In this document: positions 1 through 9,817 of the stretch, piece after piece
Position numbering within the stretch: the first letter of the stretch is position 1
Layout of the letters: the number at the start of each line of letters is the position of its first letter
From: Glaciimonas soli
GTDB lineage: Bacteria > Pseudomonadota > Gammaproteobacteria > Burkholderiales > Burkholderiaceae_D
Assembly: GCF_009497155.1 (NCBI RefSeq)
Contig: NZ_WINI01000001.1
Coordinates: 992,001 to 1,056,000 of the forward strand
Direction of reading: 5' to 3'
Length of the DNA stretch: 64,000 bases
Notes under the pieces: generated by a model
The model's database searches: none
The model's input: only the letters and a program-made list of their open reading frames with translations
Told to the model about the DNA's origin: nothing
Position numbers and translations under genes: made by a program

Positions 1-1323
1 ACGCAATGGCATCGCAATTTGTGGCATTTTCAGCGTATGCGCCGCCAGCACTTCTTTGATCATTGCTGATAACGCCGGTTTATTCCACTCCACCGTTTTG
101 CAACGTTCGGCGAAATCCGCTACGGCCGGCTTGATAGTTGCAGCGACGGCTGTGAAATGTTGCTCCAGCAAAGCAGCATCAGGCATCGGCTGACGATAGA
201 ACAACATCGCCGCCGCAGCAAGGTCATTGGTGGTGTTGGCACGTTCTTTTAACAATCCAATCACACTGGCCAAATCTGGTGCCTGATTAAAATCTGCGCC
301 GTCTTTTTCCATCAGTGGCCGTACCAACGCCGCCAGACGTGTATTGTCGGCAGCTTTGATGTAGTGATTATTTACCCAAGCCAGTTTTTCATGATTGAAC
401 TGTGCTGGCGATTTCGACAGATGGTCCAGATCAAACCAGGCGCAGAATTGCTCCATGCTGAAGATTTCTTCGTTACCGTGACTCCAACCCAATCGCGCCA
501 AATAATTCAACATCGCTTCTGGCAAATAACCTTGCGCCGGATAATCCATGACACTGACAGCACCGTGACGCTTGGAAAGCTTCTCGCCATCCGCACCCAA
601 GATCATCGGCACGTGACCATATAGCGGCAAGTTTGCGCCCAGTGCTTTTAAAATATTGATTTGACGTGGCGTGTTGTTGACATGGTCATCACCGCGAATC
701 ACGTGGGTAATTTTCATATCCCAGTCATCCACCACCACGCAGAAATTATAAGTCGGCGTGCCGTCTGGGCGCGCAATCACTAAATCATCCATCTCACGAT
801 TGGAAATCGTAATCGTGCCTTTGACCACATCATCCCAACTAACATCGCCATCGAGTGGATTTTTAAAACGTACCACTGGCTTACGATCTACTGGAACAGC
901 TGGTAAAGTTTTGCCTGCTTCTGGTCGCCAGGTACCGTCGTAGCGTGGCTTCTCGCCCGCTGCACGCATCTTCTCGCGCATTGCTTCGACTTCTTCTGGT
1001 GATGAATAACAGTAATACGCTGTGCCATCCGCCAGCATTTGCGCGACGACTTCACGATACCTATCCATGCGCTGCATCTGGAAAAATGGCCCTTCATCAT
1101 GTTCCAGTCCCAGCCATTTCATGCCTTCTAAAATTGCCTCTACCGCTTCTGGCGTAGAGCGCTCCAGATCAGTATCCTCAACCCGCAGAATAAAAGTACC
1201 GCCAAAATGGCGTGCATAGGCCCAGGAAAATAAAGCAGTGCGCGCTCCACCCAGATGTAAATACCCGGTTGGGCTAGGCGCGAAACGTGTGCGGACAGGA
1301 GTGGAAGTTGTAGATGCAATCAT
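1..1323 (-). CDS. gltX: Glutamyl-tRNA synthetase, 3' end cut by window edge
   Basis: Charges tRNA-Glu with glutamate in the cytoplasm; class I aminoacyl-tRNA synthetase. I translated the 441 codons present from the minus strand. The N-terminus carries the [11 protein letters not shown] segment, with HLGG (residues 23-26) as the HIGH-type ATP site, followed by [14 protein letters not shown] (about residues 248-255) is the KMSKS loop. The frame is open to base 1 and ends in MPLR, which resembles the end region of full-length enzymes of about 465 residues, so only some 20-30 C-terminal residues should lie outside. The ATG at 1323 follows AAGG at about 11 nt. Identity is clear; the discriminating/non-discriminating type cannot be told. 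Confidence 0.95.
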   Translation of the reverse strand, partial: MIASTTSTPVRTRFAPSPTGYLHLGGARTALFSWAYARHFGGTFILRVEDTDLERSTPEAVEAILEGMKWLGLEHDEGPFFQMQRMDRYREVVAQMLADGTAYYCYSSPEEVEAMREKMRAAGEKPRYDGTWRPEAGKTLPAVPVDRKPVVRFKNPLDGDVSWDDVVKGTITISNREMDDLVIARPDGTPTYNFCVVVDDWDMKITHVIRGDDHVNNTPRQINILKALGANLPLYGHVPMILGADGEKLSKRHGAVSVMDYPAQGYLPEAMLNYLARLGWSHGNEEIFSMEQFCAWFDLDHLSKSPAQFNHEKLAWVNNHYIKAADNTRLAALVRPLMEKDGADFNQAPDLASVIGLLKERANTTNDLAAAAMLFYRQPMPDAALLEQHFTAVAATIKPAVADFAERCKTVEWNKPALSAMIKEVLAAHTLKMPQIAMPLR

Positions 1324-1370
1324 GATGAACGAAACCTTAGAACAATAAGTCTTTGATTAAAAACAACTTG

Positions 1371-1401
1371 AAATAAAAACGGCTTTGGATCGCCAAAGCC
1401 G
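1371..1401 (-). terminator. Rho-independent terminator after the DUF4399 gene
   Basis: A 9-bp perfect stem (CGGCTTTGG / CCAAAGCCG) with the 4-nt loop ATCG, followed on the minus strand by GTTTTTAT. It lies between the DUF4399 lipoprotein gene and gltX, both on the minus strand, so it should end the lipoprotein transcript just before the gltX start. Confidence 0.7.
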
Positions 1402-1484
1402 CGTTATAACCAAATAAGACAAAATAAGAATAGGACTGTATTTTACAGCGTTGCGACTTTATTTCACGGAATTACTATATTGCA

Positions 1485-1925
1485 TTACTGCACCGTGACA
1501 GTAATCGTTTTGCTCATGGCAGGACCATAAGAACGATGTGCGCCATCGCCAAATTGCAAGGTTAATTGATGTACGCCGGGTGCCAGGGTCAGCGTATCTT
1601 CAGTTTGCCCCTTGCCATAATGCTTGTGTTGCGCATCCATAGGAATGGCTTCACCGGTTGGCATTGGCCCCAGATCAATCAATAAATGATGATGACCGGT
1701 ACCTTCAGTCATATCGCCCACCGGCTTAATTGTCATGCCATTGACTGCAAACTTCACCACAAATGGGCTAGTCACTACAGCACCATCTGCCGGAGTGACA
1801 AAACTCACAGATGGATTTTGTAACATCGCAGCACTCGGTGTCTGCTGCATAGACGAGCAGCCTGCTGTCAATACCGCAACACCTAACACTGCTGCCAACA
1901 AAGGGGATATCCAGCGCATTTTCAT
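1485..1925 (-). CDS. DUF4399-domain lipoprotein
   Basis: Small exported protein of 146 residues. The N-terminus is a lipoprotein signal ending in the lipobox LTAGC (Cys23), so it should be lipid-anchored in the envelope. The rest matches the DUF4399 pattern: GTGHHHLLID, an IPMDAQHKHYGKGQTE-like segment, then LTLQFGDGAHRSYGP. The many histidines in HHH and HKHYGKGQ are the family hallmark and could bind metal (inference). The biochemical role is unknown. It stands 15 nt downstream of mrp on the same strand, so co-transcription with mrp is plausible, and it ends in a terminator at 1371-1401. Confidence 0.85.
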   Translation of the reverse strand: MKMRWISPLLAAVLGVAVLTAGCSSMQQTPSAAMLQNPSVSFVTPADGAVVTSPFVVKFAVNGMTIKPVGDMTEGTGHHHLLIDLGPMPTGEAIPMDAQHKHYGKGQTEDTLTLAPGVHQLTLQFGDGAHRSYGPAMSKTITVTVQ

Positions 1926-1940
1926 GATGAGCTCCTTGTT

Positions 1941-3023
1941 TTAATCGTTTTTGATAACAATACTCGGAAACTTACTCGTCATATCTTTAGCTTTTTCGGC
2001 CACTTTAATTGCCACCTTACGTGCAATTTCTTTATAAATTTGTGCAACTGCGCCGTCTGGCTCAGCCACAACCGTCGGTGTACCGGAATCGGTCTGCGAG
2101 CGGATCGACATCGTCAACGGCAATGCACCAAGAAACTCTACACCATATTCGCCGCACATTTTTTCTCCGCCACCTGCGCCAAAAATTGCTTCGGCGTGAC
2201 CGCAATTGGAGCAAATATGCGTACTCATATTTTCGACGATGCCAAGAATAGGAATCCCGACTTTCTCGAACATTTTCAAACCTTTACGCGCATCCAGCAA
2301 CGCAATGTCTTGCGGCGTTGTGACAATCACCGCGCCAGTGACCGGCACTTTTTGCGATAAGGTCAATTGAATATCGCCAGTTCCCGGCGGCATATCGACA
2401 ATCAAATAATCCAGATCGCGCCAGTTGGTTTGATCCAGCAACTGCTGCAAAGCCTGCGTTACTATTGGACCACGCCACACCATAGGCTCATCGGGATCTA
2501 CCATGAAACCAATACTGGACACTTGCAAACCGTGATTTTCCAACGGCTCCATGGTCTTGCCATCTTTGGTTTCCGGCCGGCCGCTGATACCCATCATCAT
2601 AGGTTGCGATGGGCCGTAAATATCGGCATCCAAAATTCCAACCTGCGCGCCCTCCGCTGCCAACGCCAAGGCCAGATTCACTGCCGTGGTCGATTTACCT
2701 ACACCACCTTTGCCAGATGCAACAGCGATGATATTTTTAACATTCGACATCAACTTAATCCCACGCTGCACCGCGTGAGTCTGAATTTTTGAATACACAT
2801 TGACGCTGACATTGCCGGCAACACCCGCCACTGCAGCAATCGCCGCGGCACGAATTAAACCAAACTGGCTTTTTGCCGGATAGCCCAGCTCCACATCAAA
2901 CGCGACATTTTCGCCATCAATCTGAATATTTTTGACCGATTTACTAGAAATTAAATCTTTACCGGTGTTTGGGTCGATTACCGTGGTAAGTAGCTGCTTG
3001 ACTGCTTCAATCGTGACGCTCAT
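1941..3023 (-). CDS. apbC: Mrp/ApbC iron-sulfur carrier ATPase
   Basis: Cytosolic P-loop ATPase that binds and transfers Fe-S clusters to apoproteins. Domains: N-terminal MIP18/DUF59 domain (residues about 1-85), then a MinD/Mrp-type ATPase with GKGGVGKS at 104-111, DADIYGPS, and the IVDMPPGTGD segment. The CSNC motif at 271-274 supplies the paired cysteines that bridge the cluster in dimers. The start at 3023 is chosen over an in-frame codon 27 nt upstream because AGGAG lies 6-7 nt before this ATG; the protein is then 360 aa, normal for the family. It is divergent from metG, the usual arrangement in Burkholderiales. Confidence 0.95.
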   Translation of the reverse strand: MSVTIEAVKQLLTTVIDPNTGKDLISSKSVKNIQIDGENVAFDVELGYPAKSQFGLIRAAAIAAVAGVAGNVSVNVYSKIQTHAVQRGIKLMSNVKNIIAVASGKGGVGKSTTAVNLALALAAEGAQVGILDADIYGPSQPMMMGISGRPETKDGKTMEPLENHGLQVSSIGFMVDPDEPMVWRGPIVTQALQQLLDQTNWRDLDYLIVDMPPGTGDIQLTLSQKVPVTGAVIVTTPQDIALLDARKGLKMFEKVGIPILGIVENMSTHICSNCGHAEAIFGAGGGEKMCGEYGVEFLGALPLTMSIRSQTDSGTPTVVAEPDGAVAQIYKEIARKVAIKVAEKAKDMTSKFPSIVIKND

Positions 3024-3231
3024 TGCTTCTCCTGTGTTTGATTTCGCCAAGTCTAAACTAAAAATTGTATGGGCACAGAATGATGTAGGTCAAAATGCCC
3101 TGTCAGCTTCATTTCAGAGGGCGATTTTTTCGATGCAAAATAAACAATAAAATAACTTCTCTGATGCAACTATGACGAGATCAGCTCTCACACTGCTAAA
3201 ATTACTCTTTTTTATTCCAACGCATCGCTAA

Positions 3232-5349
3232 ATGAGCCCCACCTTGAGCACTTCATTGAAGACCCGCAAACTGTTCGTCACCACCGCCCTTCCTTACGCT
3301 AATGCGCCGTTTCACATCGGCCATATCATGGAATACATCCAGGCCGACATCTGGGTACGCTTCCAACGCATGCAAGGTCACGAAGTTAATTTTGTTGGCG
3401 CTGACGATGCGCACGGTGCGCCGATCATGATTGCGGCAGAAAAAGCGGGCCTGACACCACAAGAATTTGTGGCGCAAATTGCCGCTGGTCGCAAACAATA
3501 TCTGGATGGCTTTCATATTGCTTTTGACAACTGGCATTCGACCGACGGTCCGGAAAACCATGAACTGTCACGCGATATTTATCGCAAACTGAAAGCCGCC
3601 GGTTTTATCGCGACAAAAACCATTGAGCAGTTCTATGATCCGGTCAAAAACATGTTTTTGCCAGATCGCTATATCAAAGGCGAATGTCCGAAGTGCGGCG
3701 CTAAAGATCAATACGGCGATTCCTGTGAAGTCTGTAGTGCGGTCTACGCGCCCACCGATTTGAAAAATCCGTACTCCACATTAACTGGTGCGACACCAGT
3801 GATGAAGTCATCGGAACATTTTTTCTTCACGTTATCCGACACACGCTGCGTAGAGTTTCTGCGTAGCTGGGCATTAGGCAATATCGAGGAAAATGGCGTA
3901 AGCAAACCTCGTTTGCAATCAGAAGTCGCCAACAAAGCCAAAGAGTGGTTAGAGAATGATGGCGGCATGGGCGATTGGGATATCAGTCGCGATGCGCCAT
4001 ATTTTGGGATTGAGATTCCTGATGAACCGGGTAAATATTTTTACGTCTGGCTGGATGCGCCAGTCGGCTATCTGGCGTCGTTGAAAAATTACTTCGGCAA
4101 AACCGGACGCGATTACGACGCGTTCATGGCTGATCCTAGCACTGAGCAATACCACTTCATCGGCAAAGACATTACCTATTTCCACACATTGTTCTGGCCT
4201 GCGATGCTACATTTTTCCGGCCAAAAAGTGCCGAACAATGTGTTTGTTCATGGCTTCCTGACGGTTTCTGGTGAAAAGATGTCGAAATCGCGCGGCACCG
4301 GTTTGTCGCCATTGCGTTATCTGGATATTGGTATGAATCCAGAATGGCTGCGTTATTACATCGCCGCCAAACTCAGCGCAAAAGTTGAAGACATTGATTT
4401 CAATCCAGAAGACTTCGTTGCCCGCGTCAATTCCGATCTGATCGGTAAGTACATCAACATCGCTAGCCGCGCGGCAGGTTTCATCGCTAAAAAATTCGAT
4501 GGCAAAGTCAATACGACCTGGGCCACTGACAACGATGCGTTCTTGTCCAAACTGCGCGGTATCGAAGCGGAAATTAAAGCGCTGTATGACCACCGCGAAT
4601 ACGGTAAAGCGCTGCGCCTCATCATGGAACAAGCAGACGTTATCAATGCTTACGTCGATGCGAACAAACCGTGGGAACTTGCTAAAGATCCGAGCAAGTC
4701 AGAAGCGCTACACGAAGTGTGCAGCCGTTTGCTGGAAGCATTCCGCGTGTTGACGACTTACCTGAAACCGGTATTGCCTGCACTGGCAACACAGGTCGAA
4801 GCGTTCTTGCAAATTGCGCCGCTGCAATGGGCAGATGTTGCTAAGCCACTCGCCAACGACCATCAAATCAATGTGTATTCACATTTGATGACGCGGGTTG
4901 AGCCGAAAATGCTGGAAGCGTTGTTTGACGCGCCAATCTCGGCGCCAACGACAGCAGCTGCCGCAACACCTGACGCTGGCACAGCATCCGATATAGAAGC
5001 GCTTGCGCCCGAAATTAAAATCGATGACTTCACCAAGATCGATTTGCGTATCGCCAAAATCGTCAACTGCGAGCATGTCGAAGGTTCAGATAAATTACTA
5101 CGTTTAACTTTAGACGTTGGCGAAGGTCGCTTACGTAATGTATTTTCCGGAATTAAATCGGTGTACCAGCCAGAAGAACTGATCGGAAAACTGACCGTGA
5201 TGGTGGCAAATCTGGCACCGCGCAAGATGAAATTCGGCATTTCGGAAGGAATGGTATTGGCCGCGTCATCATCTGATGAAAAAGCCAATCCTGGCCTCTA
5301 CATTCTGAATCCTTGGCCGGGTGCAGAACCAGGTATGCGCGTCAGTTAA
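3232..5349 (+). CDS. metG: Methionyl-tRNA synthetase
   Basis: Charges initiator and elongator tRNA-Met with methionine. Class I synthetase of 705 residues, the long dimeric form. HIGH is at 28-31. A zinc knuckle CPKC...CEVC lies at about 152-168, and KMSKSRG at about 349-355. A C-terminal tRNA-binding OB-fold (EMAP/Trbp111 type) starts near residue 600 with [13 protein letters not shown] and runs to [15 protein letters not shown]. An alanine/threonine-rich linker precedes it. No strong ribosome site is visible before the ATG; it is nevertheless the first codon that leaves a family-typical N-terminus. A GNAT gene follows after 33 nt. Confidence 0.97.
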   Translation: MSPTLSTSLKTRKLFVTTALPYANAPFHIGHIMEYIQADIWVRFQRMQGHEVNFVGADDAHGAPIMIAAEKAGLTPQEFVAQIAAGRKQYLDGFHIAFDNWHSTDGPENHELSRDIYRKLKAAGFIATKTIEQFYDPVKNMFLPDRYIKGECPKCGAKDQYGDSCEVCSAVYAPTDLKNPYSTLTGATPVMKSSEHFFFTLSDTRCVEFLRSWALGNIEENGVSKPRLQSEVANKAKEWLENDGGMGDWDISRDAPYFGIEIPDEPGKYFYVWLDAPVGYLASLKNYFGKTGRDYDAFMADPSTEQYHFIGKDITYFHTLFWPAMLHFSGQKVPNNVFVHGFLTVSGEKMSKSRGTGLSPLRYLDIGMNPEWLRYYIAAKLSAKVEDIDFNPEDFVARVNSDLIGKYINIASRAAGFIAKKFDGKVNTTWATDNDAFLSKLRGIEAEIKALYDHREYGKALRLIMEQADVINAYVDANKPWELAKDPSKSEALHEVCSRLLEAFRVLTTYLKPVLPALATQVEAFLQIAPLQWADVAKPLANDHQINVYSHLMTRVEPKMLEALFDAPISAPTTAAAATPDAGTASDIEALAPEIKIDDFTKIDLRIAKIVNCEHVEGSDKLLRLTLDVGEGRLRNVFSGIKSVYQPEELIGKLTVMVANLAPRKMKFGISEGMVLAASSSDEKANPGLYILNPWPGAEPGMRVS

Positions 5350-5382
5350 TCCACACTACCGGCGAACGACGAGAAACTACGA

Positions 5383-5862
5383 ATGCGTATCCTGATCCGT
5401 GAAGCCAGCATAGAAGATGCGTCATTGATTGCAGAAATGACGCGTCTTTGCTGGTCTGAACGCGTTGCATCGAATTCCAGCGGACATCACGAAAGTGTCG
5501 CCCGAGTCGAGCAAGATTTGCAACGCGGCGGTGCTTTTCTACTTTCGGTCGATGACAAAATTGCTGGTTCAGTGCGTTGGTTACCGTCTGACACGGAAGC
5601 CGAAGTGTGGGAAATTTTACGAATGGGTGTCTTGCTGGATCATCGTGGTGCGTCACTGTCGCAGCACTTGCTGGAAGCGGTGATTCATCATGCGCAAGCA
5701 GCAAATATCAGTGAATTAAGGCTGGCTGTACGCGCCGACCAGCCGCGTTTATTGGATCTGTATGCCGCCTATGAATTTGAAATAGCCCCAGAACTGGAAT
5801 ACAGCCATGCCTTTTCTGCGTCGACACCGCCGATGATGATGCGGCGGTGGTTGAAACGCTAG
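5383..5862 (+). CDS. GNAT-family acetyltransferase
   Basis: Predicted acetyl-CoA-dependent N-acyltransferase of 159 aa, substrate unknown. The fold order is visible: an N-terminal strand (RILIREASIEDA), a central strand (AGSVRWL), then strand 4 and the acetyl-CoA loop in ILRMGVLLDHRGASLSQHLL. The loop (HRGASLS) departs from the usual Q/R-x-x-G-x-G/A, so cofactor binding may be non-standard. It begins 33 nt after metG on the same strand and may be read from the metG transcript. A palindromic repeat element starts just after its stop. Confidence 0.75.
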   Translation: MRILIREASIEDASLIAEMTRLCWSERVASNSSGHHESVARVEQDLQRGGAFLLSVDDKIAGSVRWLPSDTEAEVWEILRMGVLLDHRGASLSQHLLEAVIHHAQAANISELRLAVRADQPRLLDLYAAYEFEIAPELEYSHAFSASTPPMMMRRWLKR

Positions 5863-5878
5863 TTTAAGTAACCCGTTG

Positions 5879-6058
5879 TAAGTAATATCAAATAATCGAT
5901 TTCAAAAAATACCGCCGTCATCCTCGCGAACGCGGGGATCCAAGTTACGCAACATGGATTCCCGCGTTCGCGAGGATGACGTGATTTTTTTACAAGCGAT
6001 TACATGAGTTTATTTAGGATTAACACTAAGCAGAAATAAACCCTCTTTAGATTACTTA
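5879..6058. repeat. MITE-like palindromic element, copy A
   Basis: The core 5916-5981 is one long hairpin: two 33-nt arms beginning CGTCATCCTCGCGAACGCGG and differing at three positions, with essentially no loop. It is bordered by TAAGTAAT at 5879-5886 and the inverted ATTACTTA at 6051-6058, which ends exactly before the stop codon of the minus-strand PepSY gene. Copies B (7371), C (24872) and D (29331) share the core; A and D also share about 25 nt of left flank (AAATAATCGATTTC). No coding capacity. It separates two convergent genes. Confidence 0.75.
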
Positions 6059-7267
6059 TTATCTGGCAGCAATCGCCATCTTCCGACTACGCCGTTTGCG
6101 TGCCCAGATCACTACACCTGTCACACTAAGCATCGCTACCACTGCACCCAGCAATGAAATCATCACGCGTCCAGCCAAGCCGAGTATGCGTCCTGAATGC
6201 AATGGGAACTGCGCTTGCATGAACAGATCGCCGGCGCTGCCTGTACCGGGAATTTTTCCGCCTGCAGCATGACCATCTGTGGAATCGAAATACAGCCAGG
6301 TATTGCCTAGTCCAAAGTCCCCGTGATCGTTACCGGCCTCAAAAAAACCAACGCCGTATAAATCAAACGCAGACGAATAAAACACCCCGCCGACGGGTAA
6401 AGTCCAGCCATGCTTCAATGCTTCTTTCTCGGCCAATGCCACCACCTGTTCACGGCTAATTTTTGCATCGGTCGCTTGCGCCGGTGCTTTTGGCGTACGC
6501 GTGTCGAAGGCGGTTAGCGACAAGCTAGAAACAGTTTTGATGAGAGGCTGCATCACTTGCGGAGCAAGATTCATCGACACCGATGTCACCGCCAACAGCA
6601 ACATAAAACCCCATAACCAGGTGCCGCCAGAACGGTGCAAATCAAAATTGAGTTTATAGCCGCCTTGCCTCCAACGGAAGGCAAACGACTTGCGCCAGCT
6701 ACGCCAGTTTGGAAACGATAACCAGAGCGCAATAAAACAATCCAACACCCAGACGATGCCAATTATTCCCATCAACCAGACGCCAAGTTCGATGCCGCCT
6801 ACCTCTGGCAGGTGCATGGTGTAATGCAGCTTGTACAGGAACGGCAGCAGATTTTCACGGCTTAATGAAATCGCACCCCACATGCGCTTACCCTGGATTT
6901 CGCCAGTGACAGGATCAACCGCGATCTGGTTAAAACCAAGATCGTAAGGCTGTTTAGTCTCTGGATTAATGCGCCCTTCTACCATCATGGAACTGGTATG
7001 CCCCGGCTCGCTCTCCGTCAGCACATAAGTGACGCGCATGCGCTTGTCCTGCGCCTCGACCAGATTGCCTAACTCCAGGCCAGGTAGTGGCTTACCTTGC
7101 GCTGACTGCTCAGCGCTACGTGCATCAAATAACTTCGGATTGAGCCAGGCGTCTAACTCATGATCCCAAGAGATGACAGCACCAGTCGCCCCCGCGATAA
7201 ACAAAAACACCGCAACGCTCAAACCAATCCAGCGATGCATGAGGACGAATAATGGACGGATAGTCAT
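6059..7267 (-). CDS. PepSY-associated transmembrane protein
   Basis: Inner-membrane protein of 402 aa of the PepSY_TM family, commonly found beside TonB siderophore receptors and proposed to act in iron-siderophore reduction or release in the periplasm (family knowledge; not proven here). Four hydrophobic segments are visible: about 12-34 (after MHRWIGL), 150-172, 205-225 and 365-388, the last followed by the basic tail ARKRRSRK. A large periplasmic portion lies between helices 1-2 and 3-4. The conserved His/Arg at the start of helix 1 are present. It lies downstream of the TonB receptor gene on the same strand and probably shares its Fur control. Confidence 0.85.
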   Translation of the reverse strand: MTIRPLFVLMHRWIGLSVAVFLFIAGATGAVISWDHELDAWLNPKLFDARSAEQSAQGKPLPGLELGNLVEAQDKRMRVTYVLTESEPGHTSSMMVEGRINPETKQPYDLGFNQIAVDPVTGEIQGKRMWGAISLSRENLLPFLYKLHYTMHLPEVGGIELGVWLMGIIGIVWVLDCFIALWLSFPNWRSWRKSFAFRWRQGGYKLNFDLHRSGGTWLWGFMLLLAVTSVSMNLAPQVMQPLIKTVSSLSLTAFDTRTPKAPAQATDAKISREQVVALAEKEALKHGWTLPVGGVFYSSAFDLYGVGFFEAGNDHGDFGLGNTWLYFDSTDGHAAGGKIPGTGSAGDLFMQAQFPLHSGRILGLAGRVMISLLGAVVAMLSVTGVVIWARKRRSRKMAIAAR

Positions 7268-7370
7268 AGTGCGCTTTTCTACTTAATTTTCTGCTTAATT
7301 TTGTTGCTTCATTTAATAACTAAGTAAGGCAGCGTAGTCAGTTTAATAAAAATTACCTCGATCCAATCTG

Positions 7371-7399
7371 CGTCGTCCCCGCGAACGCGGGAAGGACGG
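7371..7399. repeat. Palindromic repeat, copy B (single short hairpin)
   Basis: CGTCGTCCCCGCGAACGCGG followed by GAAGGACGG is a shortened relative of the hairpin core of copies A, C and D: one arm pair folds on itself around the GAACGCGG centre. The right flank (GGATTTTTAAAATTGATTAC, then GGATCACTTAAGAACTAAG) matches the right flank of copy C at about 24941-24980, so the repeat unit extends beyond the hairpin. It sits between the TonB receptor gene and the PepSY gene and might influence read-through (inference). Confidence 0.6.
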
Positions 7400-7439
7400 A
7401 TTTTTAAAATTGATTACGTTGGATCACTTAAGAACTAAG

Positions 7440-9629
7440 TTAATACTTCCAATTCACCGCAACGCTGCCATTCATAGGCGGACCGTAATACGCTTGCGAC
7501 CAGTACAAACTAGAGATGTATTTTTTATTGGTGACATTGTTCAGATTGAGACTCACGCTTACCTGCTTGTTAATGTCGTAATGCGCCATCAGATTCAGCA
7601 ACGCATAGCTTCCCTGCACAGTGGTAACGGTTGGCGTCTGAACATAGCTAGTCTCGCCCTGCCAGTTAAGACTGGCACCGATTTTTAATTGCTGCAGCTG
7701 TGGAATTTGGTAAGTGGTCGCCATGCGCAACAACTGTTTCGGCACATAGGTTCTGGCGTTATTGCCATCCTGATCCTTGATTGTCATCGCTGTATAACCA
7801 AGGCTAGCCTGCCAGCCCTGCGTCAGTTGACCAGAAAGGTCAAACTCGATCCCTTCCGAATGCGCATCTATCCCACGGTAGTAGGCTTGGCCAGTGACGG
7901 TACTTATCCCGGCCTGCTCTGCCGCATTTTGCTGCTCTACTCTAAAAATAGCGGCAGAAGCGTTCAATTTGCGCGCAAAGAATTCGCCTTTCAAACCCAG
8001 CTCATAACTTTTTCCTTCGAGTGGATTTAGAGTCACATTGTTGATATCGACCTGATATTGCGGGTTAAAAATTTTGGTGTAACTGGTATAGGCAGAAATA
8101 TTCTGATTCAAGTCGTAAACTAATCCGGCATACGGCGTGACAGCACTGTTGTCGCTCTTATGGTTAACGCCATAATCGATGCCACTTGACGTCGCATTGG
8201 TATAGTTGGCACCGACCAGCAATTTCAAATCATCTGCCAGATTGAGGCGAGTCGCACCGTACGCACTTTTGCGGCGGTCGATGTATGAACTGCCATCGGT
8301 TGATGCATCAAAAGCTGGCATAGGATAATTGCCATTGAAGGCCTCATCTTCCGTCAGTGGTGTACCTATGCCTTGACCATAGTGTGAAATATCGTCAAGC
8401 GTGGAACGTGAAAAATTGACGCCGAAAGTGAGGTCATGCTGACGACCGCCGAGGGTATATTTGCCAGTCATGGAACTGTCCAACAAAGTCTGCTTGTTAT
8501 CCGAGCTGTACAACGATGGGTAACTATACAAGCCAGTGCCAGTTGCCTGATCGGGCGTGCCGTAAACATAAAATAATCTGCCATCGGTCAGCAGCTTGTT
8601 ATAAGTGAGCGTGGTTTTCCATTCCCAGTCATTATTCAAGCGTTGCTTTAGCTCGAGGAAAGTACGCTGCTCTTCTGAATTCCAGTAAGACCAGTTGGCC
8701 GAGGTGCTGGTGTCTCTGCCGTAATTGGTCGGCGCACCATTACTGTAATAAAGCGGCAACGCTCCCCACATAGCACCTGTTGAATCGTTTTTCTGATAGC
8801 TATGCCCCAAAGTCAGCAAAGTGTCATCCGTCAGATTGGCTTGAATCACACCATAAAATATGTTTTTACTTGGCTGATACCGATCCAGATAAGAATTGCC
8901 GTCTTGCTTCGCCACGACGAAACGCCCGGCCAATGTGCCTGCATCATTCAACGGGCTAGAAATATCTGCATCGACCCGACGCGTATTCCACGACCCGTAG
9001 CTGAGGCCCGCCGAAGCCTGAAAATCATCCGTTGGGCGTTTGCGCACAAAATTCACTGTGGCCGACGGATTACCAGTCGAAGATAACAAACCATTGGCAC
9101 CGCGCACCACTTCGAGGCGGTCATAGATTGCCGTATCAACATCGCCGTTTTGGTTGCCGAAAACAAGTGGCGCGCCGACGCCGTCGAACTGGAAATTGGT
9201 GATATCAAAACCACGCGCGGTGTAATAAGTCCGGTCGCTTTCCACTTTTTCTACGGTTACGCCAGTCGTTCCAGCCAGCACTTGATTGACGTTATCAAGC
9301 TGAAAATCATCCATCTTGGCACGTGTCACTACCGACACCGATTGCGGCGTTTCCCGCAATGTCAGATCAAGGCCGATCGCCGAACCGCTCTTGCGCACGG
9401 TGTAGCTACCGCTTTGTTCAGTTGGATATTGTTTTACTTTAGCCTTTACAATCACCTGCTGAACTGCCGGCTCACTATCGGCAACAGCTACTTGCTGTGC
9501 CTGCACCATACCAGGCAAGCTAGCAGACAGTGCCAGCGTCAGACTGATGAGAGTGGGCGTTTGAGATGTTGGGCTCGGGATGGCAGAAGATAACGGCTTG
9601 AGAGCGTGAGTTCGCTTATGTTTCGGCAT
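7440..9629 (-). CDS. TonB-dependent siderophore receptor (FpvA/FoxA type)
   Basis: Outer-membrane receptor of 729 aa for an Fe(III)-siderophore, energised by TonB-ExbBD (not in this window). A long N-terminal signal ends near PGMVQAQQ (about residue 45). The plug domain follows with the siderophore-receptor pattern LRETPQSVSVVTRAKM, a TonB-box-like stretch (QQVIVKAK), VLAGTTGVTVEK and YTARGFDITNFQFDGV. The C-terminal beta-barrel ends in aromatic WKY. There is no N-terminal signalling (STN) domain, so no sigma/anti-sigma control is expected. A Fur box lies at 9664-9682 upstream. The siderophore identity cannot be read from sequence. Confidence 0.92.
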   Translation of the reverse strand: MPKHKRTHALKPLSSAIPSPTSQTPTLISLTLALSASLPGMVQAQQVAVADSEPAVQQVIVKAKVKQYPTEQSGSYTVRKSGSAIGLDLTLRETPQSVSVVTRAKMDDFQLDNVNQVLAGTTGVTVEKVESDRTYYTARGFDITNFQFDGVGAPLVFGNQNGDVDTAIYDRLEVVRGANGLLSSTGNPSATVNFVRKRPTDDFQASAGLSYGSWNTRRVDADISSPLNDAGTLAGRFVVAKQDGNSYLDRYQPSKNIFYGVIQANLTDDTLLTLGHSYQKNDSTGAMWGALPLYYSNGAPTNYGRDTSTSANWSYWNSEEQRTFLELKQRLNNDWEWKTTLTYNKLLTDGRLFYVYGTPDQATGTGLYSYPSLYSSDNKQTLLDSSMTGKYTLGGRQHDLTFGVNFSRSTLDDISHYGQGIGTPLTEDEAFNGNYPMPAFDASTDGSSYIDRRKSAYGATRLNLADDLKLLVGANYTNATSSGIDYGVNHKSDNSAVTPYAGLVYDLNQNISAYTSYTKIFNPQYQVDINNVTLNPLEGKSYELGLKGEFFARKLNASAAIFRVEQQNAAEQAGISTVTGQAYYRGIDAHSEGIEFDLSGQLTQGWQASLGYTAMTIKDQDGNNARTYVPKQLLRMATTYQIPQLQQLKIGASLNWQGETSYVQTPTVTTVQGSYALLNLMAHYDINKQVSVSLNLNNVTNKKYISSLYWSQAYYGPPMNGSVAVNWKY

Positions 9630-9663
9630 GTAATATTTATAGCTTGAAAGAACAAAAGATAAT

Positions 9664-9682
9664 AGTAATGCGAATCATTATT
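9664..9682 (-). promoter_or_regulatory. Fur box upstream of the siderophore receptor
   Basis: AGTAATGCGAATCATTATT matches the 19-bp Fur consensus GATAATGATAATCATTATC at 14 of 19 positions by my count, including the whole AATCATTAT half. It lies 35-53 nt before the receptor ATG, where a Fur-Fe2+ repressor would block the promoter. Further ATTATT repeats flank it. Confidence 0.7.
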
Positions 9683-9817
9683 ATTTACAATAAATTCTTG
9701 ACGCTCTTACAGCAACCCGCTTTTCAGCAACGAGGTAAATTACCTGTTTAGAACAAAACGTTTGAATAGCAAACAAGCAGAAAGTAGTGATAAAGCTAAC
9801 GACAAAGGAAAGCAAAG

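Noticed and set aside
4207-4646. Two long antisense frames inside metG
   Set aside because: metG motifs are continuous across this stretch; antisense frames are by-products of codon bias.
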